Shown: positions 7,791 to 16,844 of the stretch, in pieces
How positions within the stretch are numbered: position 1 is the stretch's first letter
Layout: the number at the start of each line of letters is the position of its first letter
NCBI GenBank assembly: GCA_945874145.1
Contig: CAMCFN010000010.1
Coordinates: 1 to 64,000, forward strand
Reading direction: 5' to 3'
Length of the DNA: 64,000 nt
Origin: Akkermansia muciniphila
GTDB taxonomy: Bacteria > Verrucomicrobiota > Verrucomicrobiia > Limisphaerales > SXTU01
Program-made: the position numbers and the translations under genes
Notes under the pieces: generated by a model
What the model was told of the DNA's origin: nothing
The model's input: only the letters and a program-made list of their open reading frames with translations
Databases searched by the model: none

Positions 7791-9488
7791 ATGGCTGAAC
7801 CGTCCCAAAATGCGCCGACCGTGGCGGAGGAATTCCTCGTGGAAACCCGAGCATTTTGGGCGCGGCTGCCGGAGAAGCCGCTCTTCTTCGCCCTGCTCGG
7901 CGCTTGGGTGGCGTTGTTTCACTTCCTCGGCCATTGCTCGTTCAACTTCACGGACAAACCTTCGCTCTTCGCGTGGATGTGGGGGGCTTGGAGCGCGGCC
8001 TTGCTGGAGGCGGAACACGGCAAGCTCGTGCCCCTCGTCGTGCTGGGCTTGCTCTGGTTGCGGCGGAACGAACTGCTCGCCGCCCCCACGCGCCGGTGGC
8101 TGCCGGCGCTGGGCGGGCTGGGGCTGATGTTGGCGCTGCATGTGGCCGCCTTCACCGTGCAGCAACCGCGGCTCTCCATGGTGGCGCTGGCAGGCGGAGC
8201 CTGGTGCCTAGTGGGCCTGGTCTGGGGACCCGCGTGGCTGCGCCAGACGTTTTTTCCATTCCTGCTGCTGGGGTTCTGCGTGCCGCTGGAATCGCTGGGC
8301 GAAGGGCTTTTGTTCCAACTGCGGTTGCTGGTCACCAAGCTTTCCGTCGGGATCGGACACGACTTGCTGGGTCTCGATGTGCTGCGGGATGGCACGCGCA
8401 TCTTCAACTCGGCCCGCACCTTCAACTACGACGTCGCCCCGGCGTGCAGCGGCATCCGCAGCCTGACCTCGCTGCTGGCAGTGACGACGATTTATGGCTA
8501 TGTCGCGTTCCGCCAGCCGTGGAAACGCATCGTGATGATTCTGCTCGCCGTGCCGTTGGCCGTGGCGGGCAATGTCGCACGCATCACGACCGTCATCGTG
8601 CTGGCCGAGGCTTTTGGCCAGCACGTCGGCGCGGCGGCGGAAACGAACCTCGGCTACGTGACCTTTGGCGTGGCCATCGGCCTGATGTTCCTCGCCGGCT
8701 GGTTGCTGCGGGAACCACCCGCGCCGGCTGGCTCAACTCCGGCGTTGACGCCCCCTGCTCCGTCTGCGCATCTGACAAAATCATGGTTGAGCGCGCCGTT
8801 GGTGGGCGGGCTCCTGCTGATGGCGGTGGCCGCCGGGATGATTCACCACTTGCAGTCCCGGCAAACGCTGGGCCGGCCCGGCGTGCTGGCCGAGCCCCAG
8901 CCGGATTCGCCGCGCTGGCGCATCCCCCTGCCGGAAACAGTCGCAGGCCTGACCTCCGAGGCGGTGCCGCCCGCGCCGGAGGAATTGAGCGGCTTGCCGG
9001 CAGACACGTCGTTCGGCAAGCGGCTGTATAAGCTGGCGGATGGAGCTCCGCTGCTGCTGCAAGTCGTGCTCATGGGCCGGGACCGCACGAGCCTGCACCA
9101 GCCGCAATACTGCCTGACCGGCCAGGGCTTCCTCATCGAGCACACCGAGGAAGTGCGCGTGCCCATTGCCCGACCGCAGCCCCAGGAAATCCCGGCGCTG
9201 AAGCTGACCGCCAGCAAGGTCTTCGAAACTCCAGGCGGACAACGCGTGCCCGTGCGCGGACTTTACGTGTATTGGTTTGTGGCGGATGGAGCGGTCACGG
9301 CGCACCGGTTGCAGCGGCTTTGGTGGATGGCGCGGGAACTCCTGCGCACCGGCACGCTGCAACGCTGGGCTTACGTCTCCTGTTTCGCCCAATGCCAGCC
9401 GGGCGACGAGGAGCAGACTTTTGCGCGGGTGAAGGCGTTCCTGGCCGAGGCCGTGCCGGAGTTTCAACGCCCGCCCGTCGCGCCTTGA
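7791..9488 (+). CDS. Exosortase fused to EpsI-type domain
   Basis: This 565-residue protein has an N-terminal exosortase/archaeosortase domain (residues about 30-305, about eight membrane segments). The catalytic cysteine is C219 in APACSGIRSL and the conserved arginine is R264 in GNVARI. The C-terminal part (about 375-565) is an EpsI-like domain containing MGRDRTSLHQPQYCLTGQGF. Exosortases cleave PEP-CTERM-type tails on exported proteins; EpsI proteins accompany them and exopolysaccharide genes. No PEP-CTERM substrate is visible in this window. ATG at 7791 is preferred; an upstream in-frame start at 7761 would add 10 residues. Confidence 0.88.
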   Translation: MAEPSQNAPTVAEEFLVETRAFWARLPEKPLFFALLGAWVALFHFLGHCSFNFTDKPSLFAWMWGAWSAALLEAEHGKLVPLVVLGLLWLRRNELLAAPTRRWLPALGGLGLMLALHVAAFTVQQPRLSMVALAGGAWCLVGLVWGPAWLRQTFFPFLLLGFCVPLESLGEGLLFQLRLLVTKLSVGIGHDLLGLDVLRDGTRIFNSARTFNYDVAPACSGIRSLTSLLAVTTIYGYVAFRQPWKRIVMILLAVPLAVAGNVARITTVIVLAEAFGQHVGAAAETNLGYVTFGVAIGLMFLAGWLLREPPAPAGSTPALTPPAPSAHLTKSWLSAPLVGGLLLMAVAAGMIHHLQSRQTLGRPGVLAEPQPDSPRWRIPLPETVAGLTSEAVPPAPEELSGLPADTSFGKRLYKLADGAPLLLQVVLMGRDRTSLHQPQYCLTGQGFLIEHTEEVRVPIARPQPQEIPALKLTASKVFETPGGQRVPVRGLYVYWFVADGAVTAHRLQRLWWMARELLRTGTLQRWAYVSCFAQCQPGDEEQTFARVKAFLAEAVPEFQRPPVAP

Positions 9489-9503
9489 AGCAACGGAAGA
9501 ACC

Positions 9504-10613
9504 TCACGCCCGCCCTGACAGCTCCGCATACGCCCGGTTGATGCGTTTGCTTTGATCCTCCGCCTCCGCCTGTTCGCTCGGGCTCAAGCCCGCCACGCGA
9601 TCTGGATGGTGTTCCTTCATCAGGCGACGATAGGCCTGCTTGATCTCCGCCCGGGAGGCGTCAGGGGCGACGCCCAGCACGGCGTGGCTACCCGCCGGGC
9701 GAACGAGGTCCATCAGCGGGACGCCGTGCGAATCACCCGCGCGATGCTCCACATGCACCCGGCCCTGCGCATCCGTCCACGTGCGATACGGCGCGCCGCA
9801 CAAGGGACAATGGAACTGCACGCCACCGCGCAAATTGCGGAGCCGGAACTTGCGCCGGCACTCGACACAACGGAAGGACGGCGGCTTGGCCGAGCGCGCA
9901 CCCAGTGGCGGCGCTGGTTCGGCGGCGGGTTGTGGTTCAGCCGGCATCGCGGGAGCATCTGCCCGACGGGCGGCAAGCCGCAGTTGACGGCGCAACTCGC
10001 TGCTCAAGCTGACGCCGGGCGGGTGGGATTCCAGCAGCAACACCCCGGGAAGCAACCGCAATTCCGTCAGCGCCTCGGCCAGATCCACGCCCGGCAGCCG
10101 TCCGGCCAGTTCCGTAAGCGCCACCCGGGCAGGATACTCATTCAGCACCATGAGCACCCGCGCGGCCCGCGCAAAGTCCATCCGCTGCCATTCTCGCGCC
10201 CGTCGGCCAGCCTCAAGTCCGGCGAGCCAGAGGCGCGGTCCGAGGTAGAGCACTTCCGCGAAAATGCCGGCCACGGCCCGCAACACGGGCAGCACTTGGA
10301 GGCTGTCACGCCAGTCCAGTTCGCCCGTCGTGGGAAACGCCTCGTGGTCGCTGCGTGCATTTCCCGCAAACAGCAGGAAAAGCACTCCACCCGCCAGCAG
10401 CAGGAACAGCGGGAGTTGAAACGCCACATCCAAGCTGCGCTCCAGAACCGCGCCCACGCCCTCGGCCAGTTGCATCATCCCCGCCAGTAGCACCGCCGCC
10501 AGGCCGCCTGAACTCAGCAACAGCAGGCCTCCACCGGCACCCAATCGGAACATCGCCCGCCGGAGTTCACCGTGTCGTTCTTCGGCCGCCCGCTGCCGCA
10601 GCCATGCGTTCAT
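9504..10613 (-). CDS. Membrane-anchored zinc-ribbon J-domain protein
   Basis: The 369-residue protein has two membrane segments near the N-terminus (about 24-48 and 66-84). A winged-helix-like middle and a Pro/Ala-rich linker follow, then a zinc ribbon with CxxC pairs at 249-252 and 269-272. The J-domain is at the extreme C-terminus (about 309-369), with the HPD motif at 336-338. J-domains stimulate DnaK ATPase. Having the J-domain last, behind a zinc ribbon and a membrane anchor, is unlike DnaJ itself and suggests a co-chaperone that recruits DnaK to the membrane. The start at 10613 is chosen because the frame upstream is atypical. Convergent with the exosortase gene. Confidence 0.8.
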   Translation of the reverse strand: MNAWLRQRAAEERHGELRRAMFRLGAGGGLLLLSSGGLAAVLLAGMMQLAEGVGAVLERSLDVAFQLPLFLLLAGGVLFLLFAGNARSDHEAFPTTGELDWRDSLQVLPVLRAVAGIFAEVLYLGPRLWLAGLEAGRRAREWQRMDFARAARVLMVLNEYPARVALTELAGRLPGVDLAEALTELRLLPGVLLLESHPPGVSLSSELRRQLRLAARRADAPAMPAEPQPAAEPAPPLGARSAKPPSFRCVECRRKFRLRNLRGGVQFHCPLCGAPYRTWTDAQGRVHVEHRAGDSHGVPLMDLVRPAGSHAVLGVAPDASRAEIKQAYRRLMKEHHPDRVAGLSPSEQAEAEDQSKRINRAYAELSGRA

Positions 10614-10723
10614 GTTCTGCGCGTCCACAAGCGCGAAGGAACGCATAACCCGTGCCGAACGAAATGATCGCGGACAACTCCTTGAAGCCCAGAAGCAGGG
10701 GCTCAACCAGCTTCCACGGAGAA

Positions 10724-12004
10724 TTAAACCGCCGCGTTGCCAGCCATCGTCCGCGGCAACATGCCCTGCGAGTCAAAGACCAGCGGTCGCGGCTCGGTGA
10801 TAATCTCCAAATCACTTCGCCCGCGCGCGAGCGGCAGGAAAGCTTCTCCGCACTCGACTTCCTCCACATGCAACGTGTTCTGAATCCACAGCAGCTTGGC
10901 GTGCGGCGGCTCGGTCAGGCCGATGGTGGAGAGCGCCACATCGAGCAGTTCGAGGTCGGTGTCGTAGTGCGGCGGAATCATCGCCACCTGCGGGTAGCAG
11001 GCAGTGGCGACGTTGATATAGGTGACGCGCTTGTCCATCGCCTCGACCACGCGCGTCAGGCAATACTCGGACTTGCCCAGCCCCGTCGCGTTGCCGTGCG
11101 TCTGCTCGGTGAGGCTGCGGATGGCGATCTTCTTGATCTTCGGGAACTCATGCTCCTCGGTCCAGTGCTCGTAGCGCTTGCGGCCGATGACATTCGTGTC
11201 CATGCCGCAGCCGGAAATCTCCTTGCCGATCTCGTCCACGAGCAGCAGGTCAGCATGATCAAAGGGCAGACGCGGAAGCCACTTCCGGGCGAGCGCGAGC
11301 AGTTCCTTGTCCTGCGCCTCCAGCTCATGCGGCAGCACGGCACGGATCAAGCCAGTCTCGTCGTAGGCGTTCTCCACGATGCCGAGGCCGGCGAGAATGC
11401 GCCCCTTCTCAATGACGCGCCGCCCCACGCTCTTCACGATGGCGTCGAACGAATGGTCCACGAACGCGCGGTGGTAAATCTTGGCGCCCTCGTGCTTGCC
11501 CAGGCCAATGAGCAGCATCTTCATCAAGCCGCTCTGGTGATCGCCGAAAAGTTCCGTGTGCGGCTTCACGCGGCCCACGACCACGACATGGTCGGCCGCC
11601 AGCGCATCGCGTCCAAAGTGGACGGGAATGCCCTCCGCCGTGCGATCGAGCACAACAGTCTCCATGCTGGTGCGGACGGGGCAACCGCAAAACGCCTCGG
11701 TGACGCCGTAGTTGCGGAGAATTTCCCGCTGGCCGTCCGGCGTGCCGCCGCCGTGACTGCCCATCGCGGCAACGATGAACGGCTGCGCTCCGGCGGCGCG
11801 GAAGAAATCCACCGTGGCCTTGAGGATGACCGCGATGTTCGTGATGCCCCGGCTGCCGGCGGTGATGGCAACGGTTTGGCCGGGCTGCACGTGCCTCGCG
11901 ACACCGATGCGGGTCAGTTCAGCATGGACCGCAGCCGCCACGTCCGGGACCACCGTGCGGGCAAACTTTTGGCGGACGCGAAAAACCTTGGGGTAGCCGC
12001 TCAT
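10724..12004 (-). CDS. Lactate racemase-like (LarA N-domain/DUF2088) protein
   Basis: This 426-residue protein carries the LarA-type N-terminal fold: GQTVAITAGSRGITN near residue 45, AAMGSHGGGTPDGQ near 80-93 and GRVKPHTELFG in the middle. Nickel-dependent lactate racemase and related proteins share it. It has a distinctive C-terminal half with SLTEQTHGNATGLGKSEYC. The His of VKPHTE corresponds to a conserved catalytic or cofactor position in the family, but LarA activity needs a nickel-pincer cofactor made by larB/C/E, none of which is here. I therefore keep the call general: a 2-hydroxyacid epimerase or racemase-like enzyme. It follows ptsI with a 16-bp gap on the same strand. Confidence 0.7.
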   Translation of the reverse strand: MSGYPKVFRVRQKFARTVVPDVAAAVHAELTRIGVARHVQPGQTVAITAGSRGITNIAVILKATVDFFRAAGAQPFIVAAMGSHGGGTPDGQREILRNYGVTEAFCGCPVRTSMETVVLDRTAEGIPVHFGRDALAADHVVVVGRVKPHTELFGDHQSGLMKMLLIGLGKHEGAKIYHRAFVDHSFDAIVKSVGRRVIEKGRILAGLGIVENAYDETGLIRAVLPHELEAQDKELLALARKWLPRLPFDHADLLLVDEIGKEISGCGMDTNVIGRKRYEHWTEEHEFPKIKKIAIRSLTEQTHGNATGLGKSEYCLTRVVEAMDKRVTYINVATACYPQVAMIPPHYDTDLELLDVALSTIGLTEPPHAKLLWIQNTLHVEEVECGEAFLPLARGRSDLEIITEPRPLVFDSQGMLPRTMAGNAAV

Positions 12005-12020
12005 AAACTGGCACGCAGCA

Positions 12021-13808
12021 CTAGTGAGCTCCCCCGAACAAATCGGGCGCAGCCTGCGCGACCAGCGCCTGGGAGCGGACGAGAATCTCCGCCGAGGATT
12101 CGCAAGCCAGCGCGAAGTCCGCCAGTTCGCGGCAATCCGCCAGTTTCAACCGCCGGATGATGTATTTGATGGGCGGCACCAAGGGCGGCGTGGTGCTGAG
12201 TTCATCCACGCCGAGGCCGAGCAGTAGCGGGACCATCGCGGGGTCCGTGGCCATCTCGCCGCACACGCCCACCCAGATGCCGTGGCGATGGGCGGCCTCA
12301 ACGGTGAGCTTGATGAGCTTGAGCACCGCCGGATGCGTGGGATCGTAGAGATACGCGATCTTCTCGTTCAACCGGTCCACCGCCAGCGTGTATTGGATCA
12401 GGTCGTTGGTGCCGATGCTGAAGAACTTCACGCGCTTGGCGAGCGAGTCGGCGATCATCACCGCTGAAGGGATCTCGATCATCGCCCCGATCTCAATGTT
12501 CTCGTCGAACGGGACGCCCGCGCTGCGCAACTCGGCCTTGCACTGTTCCACCAGCTCGTTGGATTGCGTCAACTCCTCCAGGCCGGAGATCATCGGATAC
12601 ATGATCTTCACATTGCCCTCGGCACTGGCGCGGAGAATGGCCCGCAGTTGGGCGCGGAAGATGGCGGACTCCTGAAGGCAGTAGCGGATAGCCCGCCAGC
12701 CCAGGAAGGGGTTCATCTCCGCCGTGTCCTGCGGGATGCTCGCGGTGTTGGGCAGCTTGTCGCCGCCCAAATCGAGCGTGCGGATGATGACCGGCTGCGG
12801 GTTGAGCTCCGCCGCGACCTGCCGGTAGGCCTGATACTGCTCCTCCTCACTGGGGAGCGTGCTGCGGTTCAGGAAGAGAAACTCGGTGCGGAAGAGGCCG
12901 ACGCCCTCGCCTCCGGCGATCTTGACCTCGGCGGCGTCTGAAGCCTCCTCAACATTGGCCGAAAGAGTTATCTGCGCGCCATCGAGCGTGACTGCGGGCT
13001 GATCGTGAATCTCCTGTAGCCGCTGCTCAAAGCTTTTCTGCCGGCGCTCAATCTGACCGTATTCGAAGAGGGTCTGATCGGTCGGGCTGAGAATAATCAG
13101 CCCGTTGAAGCCATCGAGCAGCACGCTCTGGCCGGTGTGCAACTGCTGGCTGGCCGTCTGAAGACCGACCACTGCGGGAATGCGCAAGGACCGCGCCATG
13201 ATCGCCGTGTGCGAGGTCTTGCCCCCGACGTCGGTGCCAAAACCCAGCACCATCTTCTTGTCGAGCCGCGCGGTGATGGAAGGGGCAAGATCGTGCGCGA
13301 TGACGATGCACGGCTCCTTGAGATGCGCCAGATCCACCGCCTCATGGTGGTCGAGAATGTTGTTCACCACCCGTGTGGCGACATCCCGCAGATCCGCCAC
13401 GCGCTCGCGCAGGTAATCATCAGGCAACGCCTCCAAGGTCCGGGCGAAACGTTCGGCAACGGTGTGAAAAGCCCATTCCGCCGTGACCCGTTCATCGGCG
13501 ATCATGCGGGCCACCCCTTCGAGGAGCGTCGGGTCATCCAGCACCAGCAGATGGGCGTCGAAAATGCTGGCGTCCTTGGCCCCCATCGCGTGCGTGACCT
13601 GCTGCTGGATTTCCAGCAACTGCTGACGGGTAGCCAGCAGGCCCTGCTCCAAGCGTTCAAGCTGCCGGGGCAGATCGGCTTCGGCGATTTCCTGCCGGCC
13701 TACCTGAACGCGGGACAACCCCAAAAGCAGCACCTTGCCGACGCAGATGCCGGTGGAAACGGGAATGCCGCGGAGAATTGTCTCACCCGTGGCGGCGCGC
13801 TGTGGCAT
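12021..13808 (-). CDS. ptsI: Phosphoenolpyruvate-protein phosphotransferase (PTS enzyme I)
   Basis: The 595-residue protein has the full enzyme I layout. The N-terminal helical HPr-binding region is followed by the swivelling domain with the phosphorylated His200 in GGKTSHTAIMARS, then a C-terminal PEP-binding TIM barrel (FRTEFLFLNR, IRTLDLGGDK, GTNDLIQYTLAVDR, CGEMATDP). It moves phosphate from PEP to HPr. Neither HPr nor any EII gene is adjacent, and in this phylum enzyme I often serves a regulatory chain. It has no N-terminal GAF domain, so it is ptsI-like rather than PtsP with GAF. Start ATG at 13808. Confidence 0.93.
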   Translation of the reverse strand: MPQRAATGETILRGIPVSTGICVGKVLLLGLSRVQVGRQEIAEADLPRQLERLEQGLLATRQQLLEIQQQVTHAMGAKDASIFDAHLLVLDDPTLLEGVARMIADERVTAEWAFHTVAERFARTLEALPDDYLRERVADLRDVATRVVNNILDHHEAVDLAHLKEPCIVIAHDLAPSITARLDKKMVLGFGTDVGGKTSHTAIMARSLRIPAVVGLQTASQQLHTGQSVLLDGFNGLIILSPTDQTLFEYGQIERRQKSFEQRLQEIHDQPAVTLDGAQITLSANVEEASDAAEVKIAGGEGVGLFRTEFLFLNRSTLPSEEEQYQAYRQVAAELNPQPVIIRTLDLGGDKLPNTASIPQDTAEMNPFLGWRAIRYCLQESAIFRAQLRAILRASAEGNVKIMYPMISGLEELTQSNELVEQCKAELRSAGVPFDENIEIGAMIEIPSAVMIADSLAKRVKFFSIGTNDLIQYTLAVDRLNEKIAYLYDPTHPAVLKLIKLTVEAAHRHGIWVGVCGEMATDPAMVPLLLGLGVDELSTTPPLVPPIKYIIRRLKLADCRELADFALACESSAEILVRSQALVAQAAPDLFGGAH

Positions 13809-13878
13809 GCAGGTCAGATAGCCGACTCGGAGCCGTTTGGAAATTCAAAAGTCCGCAGTGGACGAGAAAGTTGCCGGG

Positions 13879-14688
13879 CTACTTGTTGCCGCCCTTGCCC
13901 TTCGCATTCTTCGCCTTGCTTTGCGCGCTTTGAAGCTGCTGGTTCTCCGTGGCCACCTTCTTCTGGGCCGCAGCCACTTCCTTCTTGTGCTTCTCCACCT
14001 CGGCCCGGGCAGTCTTGGCCTTTTCCCCCGCCGCGCGCTCCGCTTGGAGGGCGCTCTTAACCTCGGCGTCTTCCTCGACGGCTTTTTGCACCTGCCCCTG
14101 AATGACAGCCAACTGCTTGTTGGCTTCGGCGAGCTTGCCGCGCAGATCGCGGATTTGCGGATTGGCTTCAATACGCTCGCGCTCCAGCTCCACGGGCGTG
14201 CGGATGGTCTTGGAAAGCTCGGTGGTGAGCTGCTTCTTCTTGTCGTCGGACAGGGAGGGATCCTCGCGCACAGTCGCCAGCCGGGTCTTCGCCTGCTCGG
14301 CTTCCTTCACGGCTGCCTGATGTTCGGTGGTGGTGTGAATCTGCTTCGAAAGGGCGGCATGCGCGGATTCCAGTCCGCGCGCCGTTGCGTCGCGCTGCCC
14401 CAGGGCGACGGGCAGGCCAAGTTTTTTACCATGTTCCGCAAGGGCAGCCTGCCGGGCTTGCTGGACCTTGGCGGCGGCGGTCTTACGGGCAGCTTCGGCC
14501 TTGTCGACCTCCCGCTCGGCCTTGTCGAGATCCTGGTTTTCGTCCTTCAGCTTCGCCTTGGCGTCATCGAATTCTTTCCTCGCCTGCGTGGGGGACACGC
14601 TCTTGCTTTTGCCCTGGCTCTGCGCGTCGGCGGAAGGCAGGGCGCAGAACAGCAGGCACCCGGTGGCGAGCAGCGCAAGTTTGTTCAT
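13879..14688 (-). CDS. Exported coiled-coil protein of unknown function
   Basis: I do not recognise a family. The 269-residue protein has a signal peptide (residues 1-22, ending PSADA) and is then almost entirely charged, alanine-, lysine- and glutamate-rich helix, with heptad patterns from about residue 35 to 255 and a Lys/Gly-rich tail (NAKGKGGNK). This composition predicts a long periplasmic coiled coil. It sits 70 bp upstream of ptsI on the same strand, with no visible functional link. Confidence 0.65.
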   Translation of the reverse strand: MNKLALLATGCLLFCALPSADAQSQGKSKSVSPTQARKEFDDAKAKLKDENQDLDKAEREVDKAEAARKTAAAKVQQARQAALAEHGKKLGLPVALGQRDATARGLESAHAALSKQIHTTTEHQAAVKEAEQAKTRLATVREDPSLSDDKKKQLTTELSKTIRTPVELERERIEANPQIRDLRGKLAEANKQLAVIQGQVQKAVEEDAEVKSALQAERAAGEKAKTARAEVEKHKKEVAAAQKKVATENQQLQSAQSKAKNAKGKGGNK

Positions 14689-14733
14689 GTGGATGACATG
14701 GACGGTTTGAGCCTTGGCGGCGTTACGGGACGT

Positions 14734-15204
14734 TCAAGCCACCTGTCGGCCGCCATCCCAAACGCAAGGAGATAGTCCCCGGCCCTTCCGAATCGAAGCC
14801 CATGGCTCCTGGGTGCCGACATCCACCGGGTCAGGATCTCCAGCTTGGGCTGCCGGCAAAACAGCGGGGGAAAGAATGGCGAGGAAGACGAGCGGTTCCG
14901 CGTGAGGATTATAGGTGGCGTGAATTGTGCCCGGCGGAATGTGCGCCATCTCGCCAGTGCTGAGAATCCGGCAGTCCTCCCCAACCCACTGCTCGGCGCG
15001 TCCGTAGAGGACGTAAATGATTTCCTCACGATGCGGGTGATAGTGGAACGGATGGCAATAGCCCGGGGCCATGTTCGCGCGCACCAGCAGCAAGTCCTTC
15101 GCGGCGACGATGTCCGGGCGGCACAACCACTCGTTGTTGGTCCAGACGTTGGGTTCGCGGAGGGCGTCCGCGATTTGCACAAAGCGGCGGTCGGATGGAC
15201 TCAT
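14734..15204 (-). CDS. Cupin-domain protein
   Basis: A 156-residue single-domain cupin. The metal-binding motif 1 is seen as HPFHYHPHREEIIYVLYG (residues about 51-68) and motif 2 as PPGTIHATYN. Cupins of this shape bind a divalent metal and act as small-molecule isomerases, dioxygenases or sensors; the substrate is not evident. Its start overlaps the stop of the nucleotidyltransferase gene by 4 bp, suggesting one transcription unit. Confidence 0.75.
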   Translation of the reverse strand: MSPSDRRFVQIADALREPNVWTNNEWLCRPDIVAAKDLLLVRANMAPGYCHPFHYHPHREEIIYVLYGRAEQWVGEDCRILSTGEMAHIPPGTIHATYNPHAEPLVFLAILSPAVLPAAQAGDPDPVDVGTQEPWASIRKGRGLSPCVWDGGRQVA

Positions 15205-15707
15205 GGTTGTTTGCTGGTTTGTTCGGCTTGCAGGGCTTCCCGCATGGCTTGCACATCACGTCGGTCCTTTTCGCGCCAAGAATCCTGCTTGAGAAGGATC
15301 AAACCATCCGGCCCCAGATACGGGATGTGGACTCCTGCGGACTCGAAAAAACGCAACGCCTGGCGAAAGCCTTCGAGCGTGTGCCCGCGCATCTGCACAA
15401 AGATGTCGAGGTCGAACTCCTGTTCGCCAATGCGCACGGAGCCTTCCTGCGCGGGAAAATCATCCGGCGTCAACTCGCGCGCCCAGCCTTCACCCCATTC
15501 CTTCAACACAGCCAGCATTCGTTCCAAGTTGGCGCGCTCCGGGTTCACGAGGATGTCCACATCCTCCGTGACCCGCACATAACCGTTCAAAACGACCGCC
15601 AGGCCGCCGACCACGCAGAAGTCCACGTTACTTCGCGTGAGGGCGGCCAACAGCCTTTCGAACCGGGAAATAATCGCCCTCGGCTCCGACTCGGATTCGT
15701 TTGCCAT
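15201..15707 (-). CDS. Nucleotidyltransferase-fold protein
   Basis: The 168-residue protein shows the minimal nucleotidyltransferase signature: VVGGLAVVLNGYVR followed by EDVDILV, with the two metal-binding acidic residues D49 and D51. The fold is shared by type II toxin-antitoxin AbiEii/MNT-like proteins and by DUF6036-type proteins. Without a recognisable antitoxin I do not call it a toxin. The start chosen is the ATG at 15707; the open frame upstream (to 15818) has atypical composition and overlaps another candidate ORF. It is translationally coupled to the cupin gene. Confidence 0.72.
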   Translation of the reverse strand: MANESESEPRAIISRFERLLAALTRSNVDFCVVGGLAVVLNGYVRVTEDVDILVNPERANLERMLAVLKEWGEGWARELTPDDFPAQEGSVRIGEQEFDLDIFVQMRGHTLEGFRQALRFFESAGVHIPYLGPDGLILLKQDSWREKDRRDVQAMREALQAEQTSKQP

Positions 15708-15873
15708 TGAAATACGTGCGGACGAAGCCCGCCATGTCCTCCACCAAGGCCAGGTTCTCCGAAGCGGAGCGTGACCGGCCCACGACCTTGCGCGGAACGA
15801 ATTCGCCCGTTTCTCCAAGGATGCGGTTGGTGTTCAAGGTCTTACTGTTACCGGCCCCGGCAAGGCCGGTCAA
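15628..15873 (-). CDS. Small uncertain ORF overlapping the nucleotidyltransferase gene
   Basis: An 81-codon frame with third-position G/C preference similar to real genes in the window, especially over its first 55 codons (VEDMAGFVRTYFNGKRIR). It overlaps the first 80 bases of the nucleotidyltransferase gene in another frame and starts inside a hairpin (ACCGGCC...GGCCGGT, 15851-15871). It could be a small partner gene, or the remnant of a longer gene now cut by the present arrangement. No family recognised. Confidence 0.3.
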   Translation of the reverse strand: MTGLAGAGNSKTLNTNRILGETGEFVPRKVVGRSRSASENLALVEDMAGFVRTYFNGKRIRVGAEGDYFPVRKAVGRPHAK

Positions 15874-15879
15874 CCGGGC

Positions 15880-16767
15880 TTACTTTTTCTTCCCAAACTT
15901 CTTGGCCGCCGGGGCCTTCAGCTTCTTGAAGTCGCGCGTCAGGTTGGTGAGCGACGCCTCAACTCCCATGCGTTCCAAGCTGCTCGCGCCGACGAAGCCG
16001 ACGGCGTCGGTGCCTTGCATCACGCGGCTCGCGTCCTCGGGCGTGTTGATGGGGCCGCCGTGGCAGAGGAAGAAGATGTCCTTCCGCACGCGGCTGGCGG
16101 CATCAATGATCTCCTGCGTGCGCTTGAGGGTGAAGTCCCAAGTCACGACCGCCTTGGTCACGCCAATGCTGCCGCCCACCGTCGTGCCAACATGCGCGAT
16201 GATCGCGTCGGCACCGGCCTTCGCCATCTCGACCGCCTCCTCAGGCGTGGCGACATAGACAATGCTGAAAAGGTCCATCTTCCGAGCGAGCGCAATCATC
16301 TCGAACTCCTTCTGCACGCCCATGCCCGTCTCTTCGAGCACGCCGCGAAAGTGACCATCCACGATGGTGTGCGTCGGAAAATTGTTCACGCCGCTGAATC
16401 CCATCTCCTTCACCTTGCCGAGCCAATGCCACATGCGGCGGCGTGGATCCGTGGCGTGGACGCCGCAGATGACGGGGATTTCCTCCACGGTAGGCAGCAC
16501 CTCGTATTCGCCAATCTCCATCGCGATGGCGTTCGCATCGCCATAGGACATGAGGCCGCAAGTCGAGCCGTGGCCGCTCATGCGGAAGCGGCCGGAGTTG
16601 TAGATGATGAGGAGGTCCGCCCCGCCCTTCTCGATGAACTTCGCGCTGATGCCCGTGCCCGCGCCGGCGGCGATGATGGCGTCGCCCTTCTTGATGGTGC
16701 TCATCAAGCGGTCGCGGACTTCCTTGCGGGTATAGGGATTTCCTTTTCCGGTCCAGGGATTGGGCAT
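15880..16767 (-). CDS. Phosphoenolpyruvate hydrolase-family TIM-barrel protein
   Basis: A 295-residue protein of the PEP_hydrolase-like TIM-barrel family (isocitrate lyase/PEP mutase-related fold). Recognisable stretches are GAGTGISAKFIEKGGADLLIIYNSGR, NFPTHTIVDGHFR, AGADAIIAHVGTTVGGSIG and FLCHGGPINTPEDA. The family is common in actinobacteria and Verrucomicrobia and its reaction is not settled; in fungi and bacteria it is often next to a Tm-1-like UPF0261 gene, which is not present here. Start 16767 (ATG) was chosen; the open frame extending to 17055 overlaps the divergent regulator. The C-terminal tail is lysine-rich. Confidence 0.8.
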   Translation of the reverse strand: MPNPWTGKGNPYTRKEVRDRLMSTIKKGDAIIAAGAGTGISAKFIEKGGADLLIIYNSGRFRMSGHGSTCGLMSYGDANAIAMEIGEYEVLPTVEEIPVICGVHATDPRRRMWHWLGKVKEMGFSGVNNFPTHTIVDGHFRGVLEETGMGVQKEFEMIALARKMDLFSIVYVATPEEAVEMAKAGADAIIAHVGTTVGGSIGVTKAVVTWDFTLKRTQEIIDAASRVRKDIFFLCHGGPINTPEDASRVMQGTDAVGFVGASSLERMGVEASLTNLTRDFKKLKAPAAKKFGKKK

Positions 16768-16844
16768 GGTTCGATGTCGGTTAAAAATCTGTCGCGCTGT
16801 GCGAGTGTGCTGGTCATCGTATTGCCTGACCCGCCCGGTTGAAA

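Noticed and set aside
16839-16844. TTG start two codons before the AraC ATG
   Set aside because: ATG at 16845 is in frame and more likely; the TTG adds only two residues.
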